From an uncultured Dehalococcoidia bacterium (GTDB lineage Bacteria; Chloroflexota; Dehalococcoidia; Bin125), in the NCBI GenBank assembly GCA_958295515.1, contig CATQGW010000006.1:1-55963 (forward strand): a stretch of DNA of 55,963 nt. Direction: 5' to 3'. Shown piece after piece: positions 32,547 through 40,770 of this stretch. The position numbers and the translations under genes are program-made. The stretch's first letter is position 1, and each line of letters begins with the position of its first letter. The notes below the pieces were generated by a model. It ran no database searches. It was given only the letters and a program-made list of their open reading frames with translations, and was not told where the DNA came from.

Positions 32547-33350
32547 ATGACCATCTCCCTCGCCGCCCTCCTCCCCCACCCGCCCATCCTGCTCCCCCAA
32601 ATCGGCGCCGGCCGCGAAACCGCCGCCCAACAAACCCTCGACGCCTACGCTGCCGTCGAGCGGGAACTCCACCGCAACCCGCCCGACCGCCTGCTCCTGA
32701 TCAGCACCCACGGGATCGTCACCCTGCGCCGCTTCCACCTCCTCACCGCACCCCTCACCGGCGACCTCGAACCCTTCGGCGCGCCCCACTGCCGAATCGA
32801 GCAGCCCCACGACCCCACGCTCGCCGACGCCCTGCTGCAAGCCGCCCAAACCCACGACCAGCCCCTCACCCCGGTCACCCGCTGGGAATCCCACGACCAC
32901 TCCGCCATCGTCCCTCTCACCCTGCTGCGCAACGCCCTCGCCGACACCCCCACCACCGTCCTCAGCATCTCCTTCCGCTCCACCCATGACCACCACGACC
33001 TCGGATACAGCCTCGCCGAAGCCGTAAACAGCGCCCCCGGCCGCACCGCCGTCATCGCCAGCGGCGACGGCGCGCACACCCTCACCGCCGACAGCCCCCA
33101 CGGCTTCCACCCCAGCGCCGAACCCTTCCAACAAGCCTTCGACGACGCCCTGCAACGCTGGAACCCGGAGAGCATCCTGAGTTTCGACGACGACCTCCGC
33201 CGCCAAATCGACGAATCCGTCGTCTCCCCCGCCGCCGTCCTCACCGGCCTGCTCCACAATCAGCAGGTCCGCCCCCAACTACTGTCCGCCGAAGCCCCCT
33301 GGGGCGTCGCCTACACCGCCGCCTTGCTACACATCGAAGCCTCCTGCTGA
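32547..33350 (+). CDS. LigB/MEMO-like class III extradiol dioxygenase fold protein
   Basis: This 267-residue protein starts with AALLPHPPILLPQIG, matching the LigB/AmmeMemoRadiSam family N-terminus with metal-binding His, and has RLLLISTHGIV, and VIASGDGAHTLTADSPHGFH with a further His/Asp set. The family includes ring-opening dioxygenases and the MEMO-like AmmeMemoRadiSam proteins; activity here is unknown. It lies between selA and mutS2, overlapping mutS2 by one base (TGATG). The genomic link suggests co-expression rather than a shared pathway. Confidence 0.8.
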   Translation: MTISLAALLPHPPILLPQIGAGRETAAQQTLDAYAAVERELHRNPPDRLLLISTHGIVTLRRFHLLTAPLTGDLEPFGAPHCRIEQPHDPTLADALLQAAQTHDQPLTPVTRWESHDHSAIVPLTLLRNALADTPTTVLSISFRSTHDHHDLGYSLAEAVNSAPGRTAVIASGDGAHTLTADSPHGFHPSAEPFQQAFDDALQRWNPESILSFDDDLRRQIDESVVSPAAVLTGLLHNQQVRPQLLSAEAPWGVAYTAALLHIEASC

Positions 33351-35791
33351 TGCTCGACCCACGCACCATCACCGCCCTCGAATTCCCCAAAATCATCGAG
33401 CGCCTCGCGCGCCTCTGCAACACCCCGCAGGGCCGCGCCCTCGCGCAGGACATCACCCCCACCGACGACCTCGAAGAAATCCGCCGCCGACACGCCCAAA
33501 CCTCCGAAGCCCTGCGCCTGCACCGCTTCAAGCCCAACTTCGCGCTCGGACACCTCCCACCCATCGACGACAAACTCCTCGCCGCCTCTCGACGCGCCGC
33601 CCTGCCCGCCGCCGACATCCTCGAAATCGCCGCCGCCCTCCGCAACGCCCGCGCGCTCCGCAACCAACTCGCGCCCCTCGGACGCGAACTCCCACTGCTC
33701 AGCCGCATCGCCGCACGCATCGCCGACTTCAACCCCCTCCTGCGCCGCATCGAACACGACCTCGACGAACGCGGCGAAGTGCTCAACCGCGCCAGCCCCG
33801 AACTCGCCCAGGCACGCCAACAGGCCGAGCAAATGCGCGAACGCCTCGAACGCGCCATCCAGACCATCCTCCGACGCGCCGTCTCCGACGGCATCGCACA
33901 GGAAGACCTCATCACCGAGCGCGATGGACGTTATGTCATCCCCATCAAGGCCGAACTCCGCCGCCAACTGCCCGCCGTCGTCCACGATGTCTCCGCCAGC
34001 GGCGCAACCCTCTTCGTCGAACCCCTCGCCGTCGTCGAACTCGGCAACCGCCTGCGCGAAGCCCGACGCGCCGAGCGACGCGAAATCGAGCGCATCCTCC
34101 GCGAACTCGTCGCCGATATCTCCGACGAAGTCGGCGCAATCCGCGCCGCGCTCCAGTGCATCGCCCAGATCGACCTCGCCCAGGCCAAAGCTCGCCTCGC
34201 CCGCGAACTCGACGCCCCACTCCCCGCCGAACACGACGACCTCCACTGGCTGCAAGCCGGCCCCGCCGAACTCCACCTCCACTCCGCCCGCCACCCCCTG
34301 CTCACCGGCGACGTCGTCCCCATCTCCGTCGCCCTCACCCTCGACGAACGCTGCGTCCTCATCACCGGCCCCAACACCGGCGGCAAAACCGTCGCCCTCA
34401 AAACCGTCGGACTACTCACCCTCATGGCCCAGGCCGGCCTCCCCATCCCCGCCGAAGACGGCTCCCGCATCCCCGTCTTCGCCGACATCTTCGCCGACAT
34501 CGGCGACGAACAGAGCATCGAACAGTCCCTCTCCACCTTCTCCGCCCACATCACCAACATCATCCGCATCCTCGCCGAAGCCGGCCCCGACACACTCGTC
34601 CTGCTCGATGAACTCGGCGCCGGCACCGACCCCGGCGAAGGCGCCGCCCTCGCCCGCGCGCTCCTCGAATACCTGCTCAACCTCGACACCGCCGTCGTCG
34701 CCACCACCCACCACGGAGCGCTCAAAGTCTTCGCCCACTCCACACCCGGCGTCGTCAACGCCTCCGCCGAATTCGACGCCCAAACCCTCCAGCCCACCTA
34801 CCGCCTGATCATGGGCGCGCCCGGACGCTCCAACGCCATCGCCATCGCCCGACGCCTCGGCATGCCCGGCCCCATCCTCGACCGCGCCGGCGAACACACC
34901 AGCCCCGACACCGCCGATATCGAATCCCTCCTCGCCGACCTCCAGCGCCAGCGCGACCAACTCGAGACCGACCAACGCGCCCAACGCAGCGCCCGCGAAG
35001 AGGCAGAGACCATCCGCCGCGACCTCGCCGAGCGCCGCGAGCGCATCGAACACGAGCGCGACCAGGTGCTCGCCCGCGCCGAGCGAACCATGGAAAACGA
35101 GCTCGCCCAACTCCGCCGCTCCCTCCGCGAAGCCAACCGCGAACTCTCCCGCGCCGCCGACGGTCGCCGCCGACGCCCCCAGCCCACCGACAGCAAGCCT
35201 CAAGAAGGCGTCGAAGGCCTCGAACGCGCCGAGTCCCGCGCCGACGACGCCCGCGAACGCCTCGAACGGGTCCGCACCCGCCGCCGACGCGCCCGCCAAC
35301 GCCACGCAGATCCCGCCGCCGCACCGCCCGATCCCCAGCGCCTCAAGCCCGGCGACATCGTCTACCTGCGCGGCCTCACCGAACCCGGCCTGCTGCTCAG
35401 CGGCCTGACCGACGACACCCTCGAAGTCCAGCTCGGCTCACTCCGCACCCGCGTCCGACCCGACCAAATCGAGCGCCTCGGACGCCCACCCACCGCGCCC
35501 GACGACCAGCAGCCCCGCGCCAAACGCCCCCCGCCCCCACCCGACCCCGGCGCGCGCTGCGACATCCGCGGCCGCACCACCGACGACGCCCTCCCCGCCG
35601 TCGACGCCTTCCTCGACCACGCCTATCGCGCCGGCCGCCGTCGCCTCGAAATCGTCCACGGCAAAGGCACCGGCGCACTCCGCCAAGCCGTCCGCTCCCT
35701 CCTCCGCGACCACCCCCTCATCACCACCTACGAAACCGCCCCCCCAAACGAAGGCGGCGACGGCGTCACCATCGCCAACCTCGTCGGCTAA
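33350..35791 (+). CDS. mutS2: Endonuclease MutS2
   Basis: This 813-residue protein starts ALEFPKIIERLARLCNTPQGR, as MutS2 proteins do, and lacks MutS domain I. The ATPase domain has Walker A ITGPNTGGKTVALKTVGL at about residue 342, DIGDEQSIEQSLSTFSAH and Walker B LLDELGAGTDPGEGAAL. A long charged coiled coil, residues 520-650, follows. The C-terminus is a Smr nuclease domain with DIRGRTTDDALPAVDAFLDH and EIVHGKGTGALR. MutS2 suppresses recombination and acts on collided ribosomes in some bacteria. It overlaps the preceding gene by one base. Confidence 0.96.
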   Translation: MLDPRTITALEFPKIIERLARLCNTPQGRALAQDITPTDDLEEIRRRHAQTSEALRLHRFKPNFALGHLPPIDDKLLAASRRAALPAADILEIAAALRNARALRNQLAPLGRELPLLSRIAARIADFNPLLRRIEHDLDERGEVLNRASPELAQARQQAEQMRERLERAIQTILRRAVSDGIAQEDLITERDGRYVIPIKAELRRQLPAVVHDVSASGATLFVEPLAVVELGNRLREARRAERREIERILRELVADISDEVGAIRAALQCIAQIDLAQAKARLARELDAPLPAEHDDLHWLQAGPAELHLHSARHPLLTGDVVPISVALTLDERCVLITGPNTGGKTVALKTVGLLTLMAQAGLPIPAEDGSRIPVFADIFADIGDEQSIEQSLSTFSAHITNIIRILAEAGPDTLVLLDELGAGTDPGEGAALARALLEYLLNLDTAVVATTHHGALKVFAHSTPGVVNASAEFDAQTLQPTYRLIMGAPGRSNAIAIARRLGMPGPILDRAGEHTSPDTADIESLLADLQRQRDQLETDQRAQRSAREEAETIRRDLAERRERIEHERDQVLARAERTMENELAQLRRSLREANRELSRAADGRRRRPQPTDSKPQEGVEGLERAESRADDARERLERVRTRRRRARQRHADPAAAPPDPQRLKPGDIVYLRGLTEPGLLLSGLTDDTLEVQLGSLRTRVRPDQIERLGRPPTAPDDQQPRAKRPPPPPDPGARCDIRGRTTDDALPAVDAFLDHAYRAGRRRLEIVHGKGTGALRQAVRSLLRDHPLITTYETAPPNEGGDGVTIANLVG

Positions 35792-35810
35792 CCACACCCA
35801 CCCCTTCTGC

Positions 35811-35831
35811 TCCGTCATTCCCGCCCCCACT
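35811..35831 (+). repeat. Left half-copy of the CATTCCCGC palindrome
   Basis: TCCGTCATTCCCGCCCCCAC lacks its right half and directly precedes the complete element at 35832, repeating the half-then-whole arrangement seen elsewhere. Confidence 0.65.
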
Positions 35832-35918
35832 TCCGTCATTCCCGCGAAAGCGGGAATCTCCCCCGCGCAACCTCCCAAGCCCTGCCACGAGATTCCCGCG
35901 TTCGCGGGAATGACGAAA
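35832..35918. repeat. MITE-like element with terminal inverted repeats
   Basis: The left arm CGTCATTCCCGCGAAAGCGG and the right arm ending GGGAATGACG are inverted copies over about 27 bases with one mismatch. The interior CCCCGCGCAACCTCCCAAGC is close to those at 870 and 6812. It lies between the stop of mutS2 and the IS30 remnant. Confidence 0.8.
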
Positions 35919-35964
35919 ACGACCCACCACTCCCGCCCCGTCCCCGTCATTGCTCTGGTAGTCA

Positions 35965-36538
35965 AGGCACTTGCGGGGCGTGTTGTTGTACCGCCGTAGC
36001 AGCCGGTTGAGCGCGTGGCGGGAGCGCGCGGCCAGCTTCGTGCTGCGCCGCCGGCAGCGGCGCAGCGCCTGGCTCAGCGCCGCTGCCGACGAGTCCGCCC
36101 GCGCGGCAGCAGCCGCGCCCAGCTGTCGTCCTTGGTGCGCGCCATCTGGTCGTCAATGAAGCGGTAGATCGTCTCATACGAGATCACCGTGCGGCCCGCC
36201 TCGCGGTTCAGCCGACCGGCGACCTGCTCCGGCGAGAGCCCCCGCGCGAGCATGCCCAGCACCCGCTCGCGCAGCGCGTCGTCATGCTCCAGCCGCGAGC
36301 CGCGCCTGCGCCGCGCGCGGCGCTGCGCCTGCGCCTGCGCTTCGTCCGCGTCGTAGCGACCGTCCGCCCCCGCGTTGCGCTTCAGCTCCGCCGCGATCGT
36401 CGACGGCGAGCGAGCCAGAGCCGCTGCGATCTGCCGCGCCGAACAGCCCTCGCTTTGTAGTCCGGCAATCCGCCGCCGCTCCTCATGACTGAGCTGACCG
36501 CGACTCTGTCCCATCTCCGCACCTCCAGCATCCATCAC
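35965..36538 (-). pseudogene. IS30-family transposase remnant
   Basis: The intact 5' part (36074-36538; likely start ATG at 36515 after GGAGGTGCGGAG) encodes the IS30 helix-turn-helix region, [16 protein letters not shown] and IAAALARSPSTIAAELKRNA. SPEQVAGRLNRE and ISYETIYRFIDDQ follow. It stops at RGRTRRQRR. About 75 bases later, in another frame, the family's C-terminal end appears as NRLLRRYNNTPRKCLDYQS (near 35965-36010). The DDE catalytic core between them is gone. So the gene has lost most of its middle and its reading frame and should be inactive. No terminal inverted repeats are evident. Confidence 0.82.
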
Positions 36539-36647
36539 GTTTCTCCTGTGAACCTAGCGAATCCCCCTGTCCAACCTCAGAAACCACGCCATCCCCACCC
36601 CCGACCACACGACGCCTACACTCGATCCACCCCCGGGAGCCGCCCCA

Positions 36648-37277
36648 ATGGTGCTGCGCCGCATCGCCGAAGCCATCGACCGAAGACCCCAGACCGGGCG
36701 GCAGCGGCGCGCCATCCTCCAGATCGCCGCCAACGAATTCGCCCAACAACTCCCCGACAAACGCGGACGCTCCGGCAACCCCGGCGTCAGCGGCTGGGAC
36801 CTCTCCAACCTCGCCCACCCCGCCTTCTGGGCAACCTCCCTGCTCTCCCAACGCCGCGAACGCTTCGCCATGTCCCTGCTCAGCCAAATCTACGTCGACC
36901 AGGCTGCCGTCCAGCCCTACGTCGAGGAAAAGCGCGCCGCCCTCGAAATCCTCGACGCGCTCGGACGAATCGACGCCGACTCCCTCATCGGCTTCGTCGA
37001 TGTCGCCGTCACCCGCTTCCAACCCCCCCGCGCCGCCGGCGCGCCGCTCGTCCCCCGCGAACAGGCCGCCGCAATCCTCTCCGCCGCCCTCCTGCGCGGC
37101 GCAATCGTCGGCGAACTGCGCCCCGACCAAATCCAACCCGCCTGGCTCGACGCGCACCCCGACCAGACCGCCGAGCTCGGTCCCGAACGCGCCTGGAAAA
37201 AAGCCCAGGGCCGCGCCGAAATGCTGCTCCACGGCTGGCAACAGCGCCGCCGCGGCCAGGGCCGGCGATTATTCTGA
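36648..37277 (+). CDS. Hypothetical protein upstream of rarA
   Basis: I do not recognise this 209-residue, mostly helical protein ([38 protein letters not shown]). It has no signal peptide or membrane segment. The GC-rich codon use is host-like, the stop lies 11 bases before the rarA start, and the same strand and spacing suggest an operon. An association with replication-fork maintenance is suggested by the neighbour only. Confidence 0.65.
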   Translation: MVLRRIAEAIDRRPQTGRQRRAILQIAANEFAQQLPDKRGRSGNPGVSGWDLSNLAHPAFWATSLLSQRRERFAMSLLSQIYVDQAAVQPYVEEKRAALEILDALGRIDADSLIGFVDVAVTRFQPPRAAGAPLVPREQAAAILSAALLRGAIVGELRPDQIQPAWLDAHPDQTAELGPERAWKKAQGRAEMLLHGWQQRRRGQGRRLF

Positions 37278-37288
37278 GCCCGCACACC

Positions 37289-38581
37289 ATGGCCGCACAC
37301 CTCAACCAGCAGTCCCTCTTCGGCGAAACCGAAACCGTCAATCCCCACGCCCCCCTCGCCGCCCGCATGCGCCCCCGCAGCCTTGACGAGTGCGTCGGAC
37401 AGCAACACCTGATCGGCCCCGACGCCCCCCTCCGACGCGCCATCCAGGCCGACAACATCCCCTCATGCATCTTCTGGGGCCCGCCCGGCAGCGGCAAAAC
37501 CAGCCTCGCCCGCGTCATCGCCCAACACACCCGCTCACAATTCGCCACCCTCTCCGCCGTCTCCGCAGGCGTCCGCGACCTCCGCCAAATCATCGCCGAC
37601 GCCGAACGCAGCCGACGCGACGCCGGGCTCCGAACCATCCTCTTCATCGACGAAATCCACCGCTTCAACAAAGCCCAGCAAGACGCCGTCCTCCACGCCG
37701 TCGAAGACGGCGCCGTCACCCTGATCGGCGCAACCACCGAAAACCCCTCCTTCGAAGTCATCTCCCCGCTCCTCTCCCGCGCCCGCGTCTACACCCTCCA
37801 ACCCCTCGACCACCACGACCTCCGCGCCCTGCTCGAACGCGCCCTCCACGACACCGAGCGCGGCCTCGGCGCATCCCCCGTCGAGATCGCGCCCGAAGCC
37901 CTCGACGCCCTCGTCTCCCTCGCCGGCGGCGACGCCCGCGTCGCCCTCAACGCACTCGAATTCGTCGTCGCCGACGCCGAAGGAGCCATCGACCTGCCCG
38001 CAGTCGAAGCCGCCACCCAGCGGCAGCTGCGCCACGACAAGGACGGCGAATCCCACTACGACCTGATCTCCGCCCTGATCAAATCCGTGCGCGGCTCCGA
38101 CCCCCACGCCGCCGTCTACTGGCTCGCCCGCCTCCTCGAAGCCGGCGAAGACCCCCTCTTCGTCGCCCGACGCATCGTCATCCTCGCCGCCGAAGACATC
38201 GGCCTCGCCGACCCCAACGCCCTCTCCGTCGCCGTCGCCGCTCAGCAGGCCGCCCACTTCATCGGCCTGCCCGAAGCCAAACTCCCTCTCGCCGAGGCCA
38301 CCGTCTATCTCGCCCTCGCACCAAAAAGCAACTCCGCAATGCGCGCCTATAGCGCCGCCGCGAGCGCCGTCCAGGCGCGCGGACAACTCCCCGTCCCCCT
38401 CCACCTCCGCAACGCCGTCACCGGCCTCATGGCCGCCCACGGCTACGGACAGGGCTACCAGTACGCCCACGACTACGACGACGCCCAGCCGCCCGACCAA
38501 ACCCACCTGCCCGACGAACTCGCCGACGCCCTCTTCTACGAACCGACCCCCCGCGACCAAACCGGCAGCGCCCCGCCATGA
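37289..38581 (+). CDS. rarA: Replication-associated recombination protein A (RarA/MgsA)
   Basis: This 430-residue AAA+ ATPase acts at stalled replication forks. It begins QSLFGETE and [20 protein letters not shown], has Walker [18 protein letters not shown], Walker [21 protein letters not shown], sensor 1 [13 protein letters not shown], and the arginine-finger region [15 protein letters not shown]. The C-terminal tetramerisation part contains [19 protein letters not shown] and [11 protein letters not shown]. The length is normal. It lies between two small unknown genes, with an ATGA overlap to the one downstream. Confidence 0.96.
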   Translation: MAAHLNQQSLFGETETVNPHAPLAARMRPRSLDECVGQQHLIGPDAPLRRAIQADNIPSCIFWGPPGSGKTSLARVIAQHTRSQFATLSAVSAGVRDLRQIIADAERSRRDAGLRTILFIDEIHRFNKAQQDAVLHAVEDGAVTLIGATTENPSFEVISPLLSRARVYTLQPLDHHDLRALLERALHDTERGLGASPVEIAPEALDALVSLAGGDARVALNALEFVVADAEGAIDLPAVEAATQRQLRHDKDGESHYDLISALIKSVRGSDPHAAVYWLARLLEAGEDPLFVARRIVILAAEDIGLADPNALSVAVAAQQAAHFIGLPEAKLPLAEATVYLALAPKSNSAMRAYSAAASAVQARGQLPVPLHLRNAVTGLMAAHGYGQGYQYAHDYDDAQPPDQTHLPDELADALFYEPTPRDQTGSAPP

Positions 38582-38952
38582 CCGCCGCAACCACCAGCTA
38601 CGACGCGCTCCCGCCCGAAGCCATCCCCCAAATCGCCGACCTCTTCGGCGCTGAACCTCGCCTCATGCAGGACGACCAGCCCGAAATCGGCCCGATCTGG
38701 TCCGTCGCCCGCCGCAGCGAAAACGGCAACCTCCGCCTGCTCCTCTGGCCTCAGCTCGCCCGCGTCGACCTCACCTGCGGCCCACACTCCTGGATCGCCC
38801 GCGGCATCCAACGCACCGAACTCATCCACGACCTCGAAGTCATCTTCCGCTTCGGCGAAAACGGCCTACTCACTATCGCGCCCAGCGGACACGCCGTCAT
38901 GGTCGCGCCCGCGCCAAGTCGAGCGAAAAGTCAAACGAAGCCAAGCCAATGA
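38578..38952 (+). CDS. Hypothetical protein downstream of rarA
   Basis: This 124-residue protein overlaps the rarA stop by four bases (ATGA), so it is co-translated. It has a compact alternating pattern ([39 protein letters not shown]) that suggests a small alpha/beta fold, and no motif that I recognise. The last 15 residues are basic and polar. Confidence 0.65.
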   Translation: MTAATTSYDALPPEAIPQIADLFGAEPRLMQDDQPEIGPIWSVARRSENGNLRLLLWPQLARVDLTCGPHSWIARGIQRTELIHDLEVIFRFGENGLLTIAPSGHAVMVAPAPSRAKSQTKPSQ

Positions 38953-39047
38953 AACAGCCGCCGCCCGCAGCGCCGCGCAATATGGGATGATTGCGGCACA
39001 GACAGAGGCGTCAGACACGCCCACCCCACAGCTGAGGAGACACCAAA

Positions 39048-39545
39048 ATGACAGCCACCGACGACGCCCTGCAGCGCAACGCCAGCTACGCCGAAGCCTT
39101 CGACAAAGGCGACCTCCCCATCCCGCCCGCGAGCCGCCTGGCCGTCGTCGCCTGCATGGACGCCCGCCTCGACGTACACGGCCTGCTCGGCCTCGAACTC
39201 GGCGACGCCCACGTCATCCGCAACGCCGGCGGCGTTGTCTCCGACGACGCCCTCCGCTCCCTCGTCATCTCCCAACGCCTGCTCGGCACCCAGGAAATCA
39301 TCCTCATCCACCACACCGACTGCGGCATGCTCACCTTCCGCGACGACGACGTCAAAGACGCCATCCTCGCCGACACCGGCCTCCGCCCCGCCTTCGCCCT
39401 CGAAGCCTTCGGCGACCTCGATCAGGACATCCGCCAGTCAATCGCCCGAATCCAGGCCAACCCCTTCATCCCCAACAAAGACCAAATCCGCGGCTTCGTC
39501 TACGACTGCGCCACCGGCCGCCTCAACGAAGTCAGCCCCGCCTGA
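39048..39545 (+). CDS. Beta-class carbonic anhydrase
   Basis: This 165-residue zinc enzyme interconverts CO2 and bicarbonate. The zinc ligands are visible as C36 in VACMDAR, with the catalytic D38-R40 pair, and H89-x2-C92 in LIHHTDCGML. The sequence VIRNAGGVVSDDALRSLVIS is also a hallmark. It is the short form of the beta class. GAGGAG precedes the ATG. It stands alone between rarA's partner and the hicB-like gene on the opposite strand. Confidence 0.95.
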   Translation: MTATDDALQRNASYAEAFDKGDLPIPPASRLAVVACMDARLDVHGLLGLELGDAHVIRNAGGVVSDDALRSLVISQRLLGTQEIILIHHTDCGMLTFRDDDVKDAILADTGLRPAFALEAFGDLDQDIRQSIARIQANPFIPNKDQIRGFVYDCATGRLNEVSPA

Positions 39546-39570
39546 ACGCGCCAGGCCACAGCCCGAGTCG

Positions 39571-39795
39571 CTACAGCGAGACCTCAACCAGCTCGTAGCT
39601 CGGCGGCTCATACGCCTGCGGCGAAGGCACCGGCTGCCCGGTCCGCTCCAGTTCCTCAACGTAGATCGCCGCCGCCTCTCGGATCAGTTCGCAAACCTCG
39701 TCGCGAGTCTCGGCCGCCGCAATGCAGCCCGGCAAATCGGGCACATACGCGCTGTAGCTGGTCGGCCCTCGCTCAATCACAGCCGTGTATCGCAC
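39571..39795 (-). CDS. HicB-like antitoxin-type protein
   Basis: This 74-residue protein has the HicB partial RNase H fold sequence YTAVIERGPTSYSAYVPDLP, then GCIAAAETRDEVCELIREA and a helix IYVEELERTGQPVP. HicB proteins neutralise the HicA RNase. I could not find a HicA-like frame (small, with a GxGxHxx motif) upstream or downstream, so it is either an orphan or a HicB-fold protein with another role. The start is the GTG at 39793-39795, aligned with the family N-terminus; upstream residues in the same frame look untranslated. Confidence 0.8.
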   Translation of the reverse strand: MRYTAVIERGPTSYSAYVPDLPGCIAAAETRDEVCELIREAAAIYVEELERTGQPVPSPQAYEPPSYELVEVSL

Positions 39796-39893
39796 CAGCC
39801 CACCAATCAACGCTGGCGCACAAAGCGCCGAGTGCCGCCCCGCACCGTCGGCACGGCAGCGCGACAGGCCCGCAAAGGCCGCCGCACCGAGGC

Positions 39894-40292
39894 TCAGCCG
39901 CCCGCCGCCACCCCGTCGTGCGCGTACCACTCCTCCGTCTCCTCACCCGGCTCCGGCAGCACCATCCCGCCCTCCATCGTCCACGACGCCGGACCCTCCG
40001 TGATCCGACCGCCCAACTGCGACTCCTCCACACCCGTGATCGACGCGAACGCTCCCAGCAGATCGCTCAGCAGCTCCGCCTTGACCTCCTCCGAGCGCCC
40101 CGCGCGGTTCCCGCCGTCGACAAAGTACGGCTCCGCGAACCGCGCGTCCGGCGTCTCGTCGAACACCACATGCACGAAACTCCGCGGCGCGCCCGTCGAG
40201 CCGCAGTGAACGTCCGTGAACGCCTTCGCCACCGCCGCTCGCTGCTCGAACGCCACCGAACCCTCGGGAACCACGCATCGGTAATACGGCAT
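39894..40292 (-). CDS. Tautomerase-superfamily protein (cis-CaaD-like)
   Basis: This 132-residue protein starts Met-Pro-Tyr-Tyr, placing the catalytic N-terminal proline of the tautomerase superfamily at position 2 (Pro-1 after Met removal). It contains SFVHVVFDETPDARFAEPYF and a C-terminal extension with EEWYAHDGVAAGG. The two-repeat length resembles malonate semialdehyde decarboxylase or cis-3-chloroacrylate dehalogenase relatives. GAGAGGGTTTGAG precedes the ATG. The gene 85 bases upstream is a second probable member, so they may form a heteromer. Confidence 0.78.
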   Translation of the reverse strand: MPYYRCVVPEGSVAFEQRAAVAKAFTDVHCGSTGAPRSFVHVVFDETPDARFAEPYFVDGGNRAGRSEEVKAELLSDLLGAFASITGVEESQLGGRITEGPASWTMEGGMVLPEPGEETEEWYAHDGVAAGG

Positions 40293-40377
40293 CTCAAACC
40301 CTCTCTCGTGACTGTCCTCGCTGCCGCCCGCAGAATACCAAATCGCGCCCCGCACGTCAGGCGTCACGCCCCGCACA

Positions 40378-40704
40378 TCAGGCGTCGCGCGCCGACACCA
40401 CCAACTCATCCACCGTGCAGCCGCTGATCTCCATCCACATATCGCAGATCGCCTGCATCAGCTCCACCCGCACCGGCTGCTCCAGACCGCCCGCAATCGA
40501 GCCCCGCACCAGCGACGTCGTCGACAACACCCCCCCGCGAAAGCCGAAGCCCTGCGGAATATCCGCAAACCCCACCGTCACCTCATCCGCGCCCACATCC
40601 AGCACCCGACCCGTCAGCTCCACCAACCCCGCCGCCAGCCGCGACCGCATCTCCTCCCCAATCTGCCCCTCCTGCATCGTGCAGTCATATCGCACCAACG
40701 CCAT
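40378..40704 (-). CDS. Probable second tautomerase-like protein
   Basis: This 108-residue protein has GADEVTVGFADIPQGFGFRG and a helix-strand pattern like its downstream neighbour. Its N-terminus reads Met-Ala-Leu-Val rather than Met-Pro, so the catalytic proline is absent. GGAGGGGCG precedes the ATG at 40702-40704. It may be the non-catalytic partner of the Pro-1 protein encoded 85 bases downstream, or a related protein with another function; assignment is by resemblance only. Confidence 0.6.
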   Translation of the reverse strand: MALVRYDCTMQEGQIGEEMRSRLAAGLVELTGRVLDVGADEVTVGFADIPQGFGFRGGVLSTTSLVRGSIAGGLEQPVRVELMQAICDMWMEISGCTVDELVVSARDA

Positions 40705-40770
40705 CACGCCCCTCCAAACATCGTGTCGCAGCATCCCTCACTGCCCCCAGACTACCCCACCGCCCAGCCG

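Noticed and set aside
39571..39930. A HicA toxin next to the HicB-like gene
   Set aside because: No neighbouring frame shows the short HicA fold or its catalytic histidine motif; the upstream in-frame residues look non-coding.
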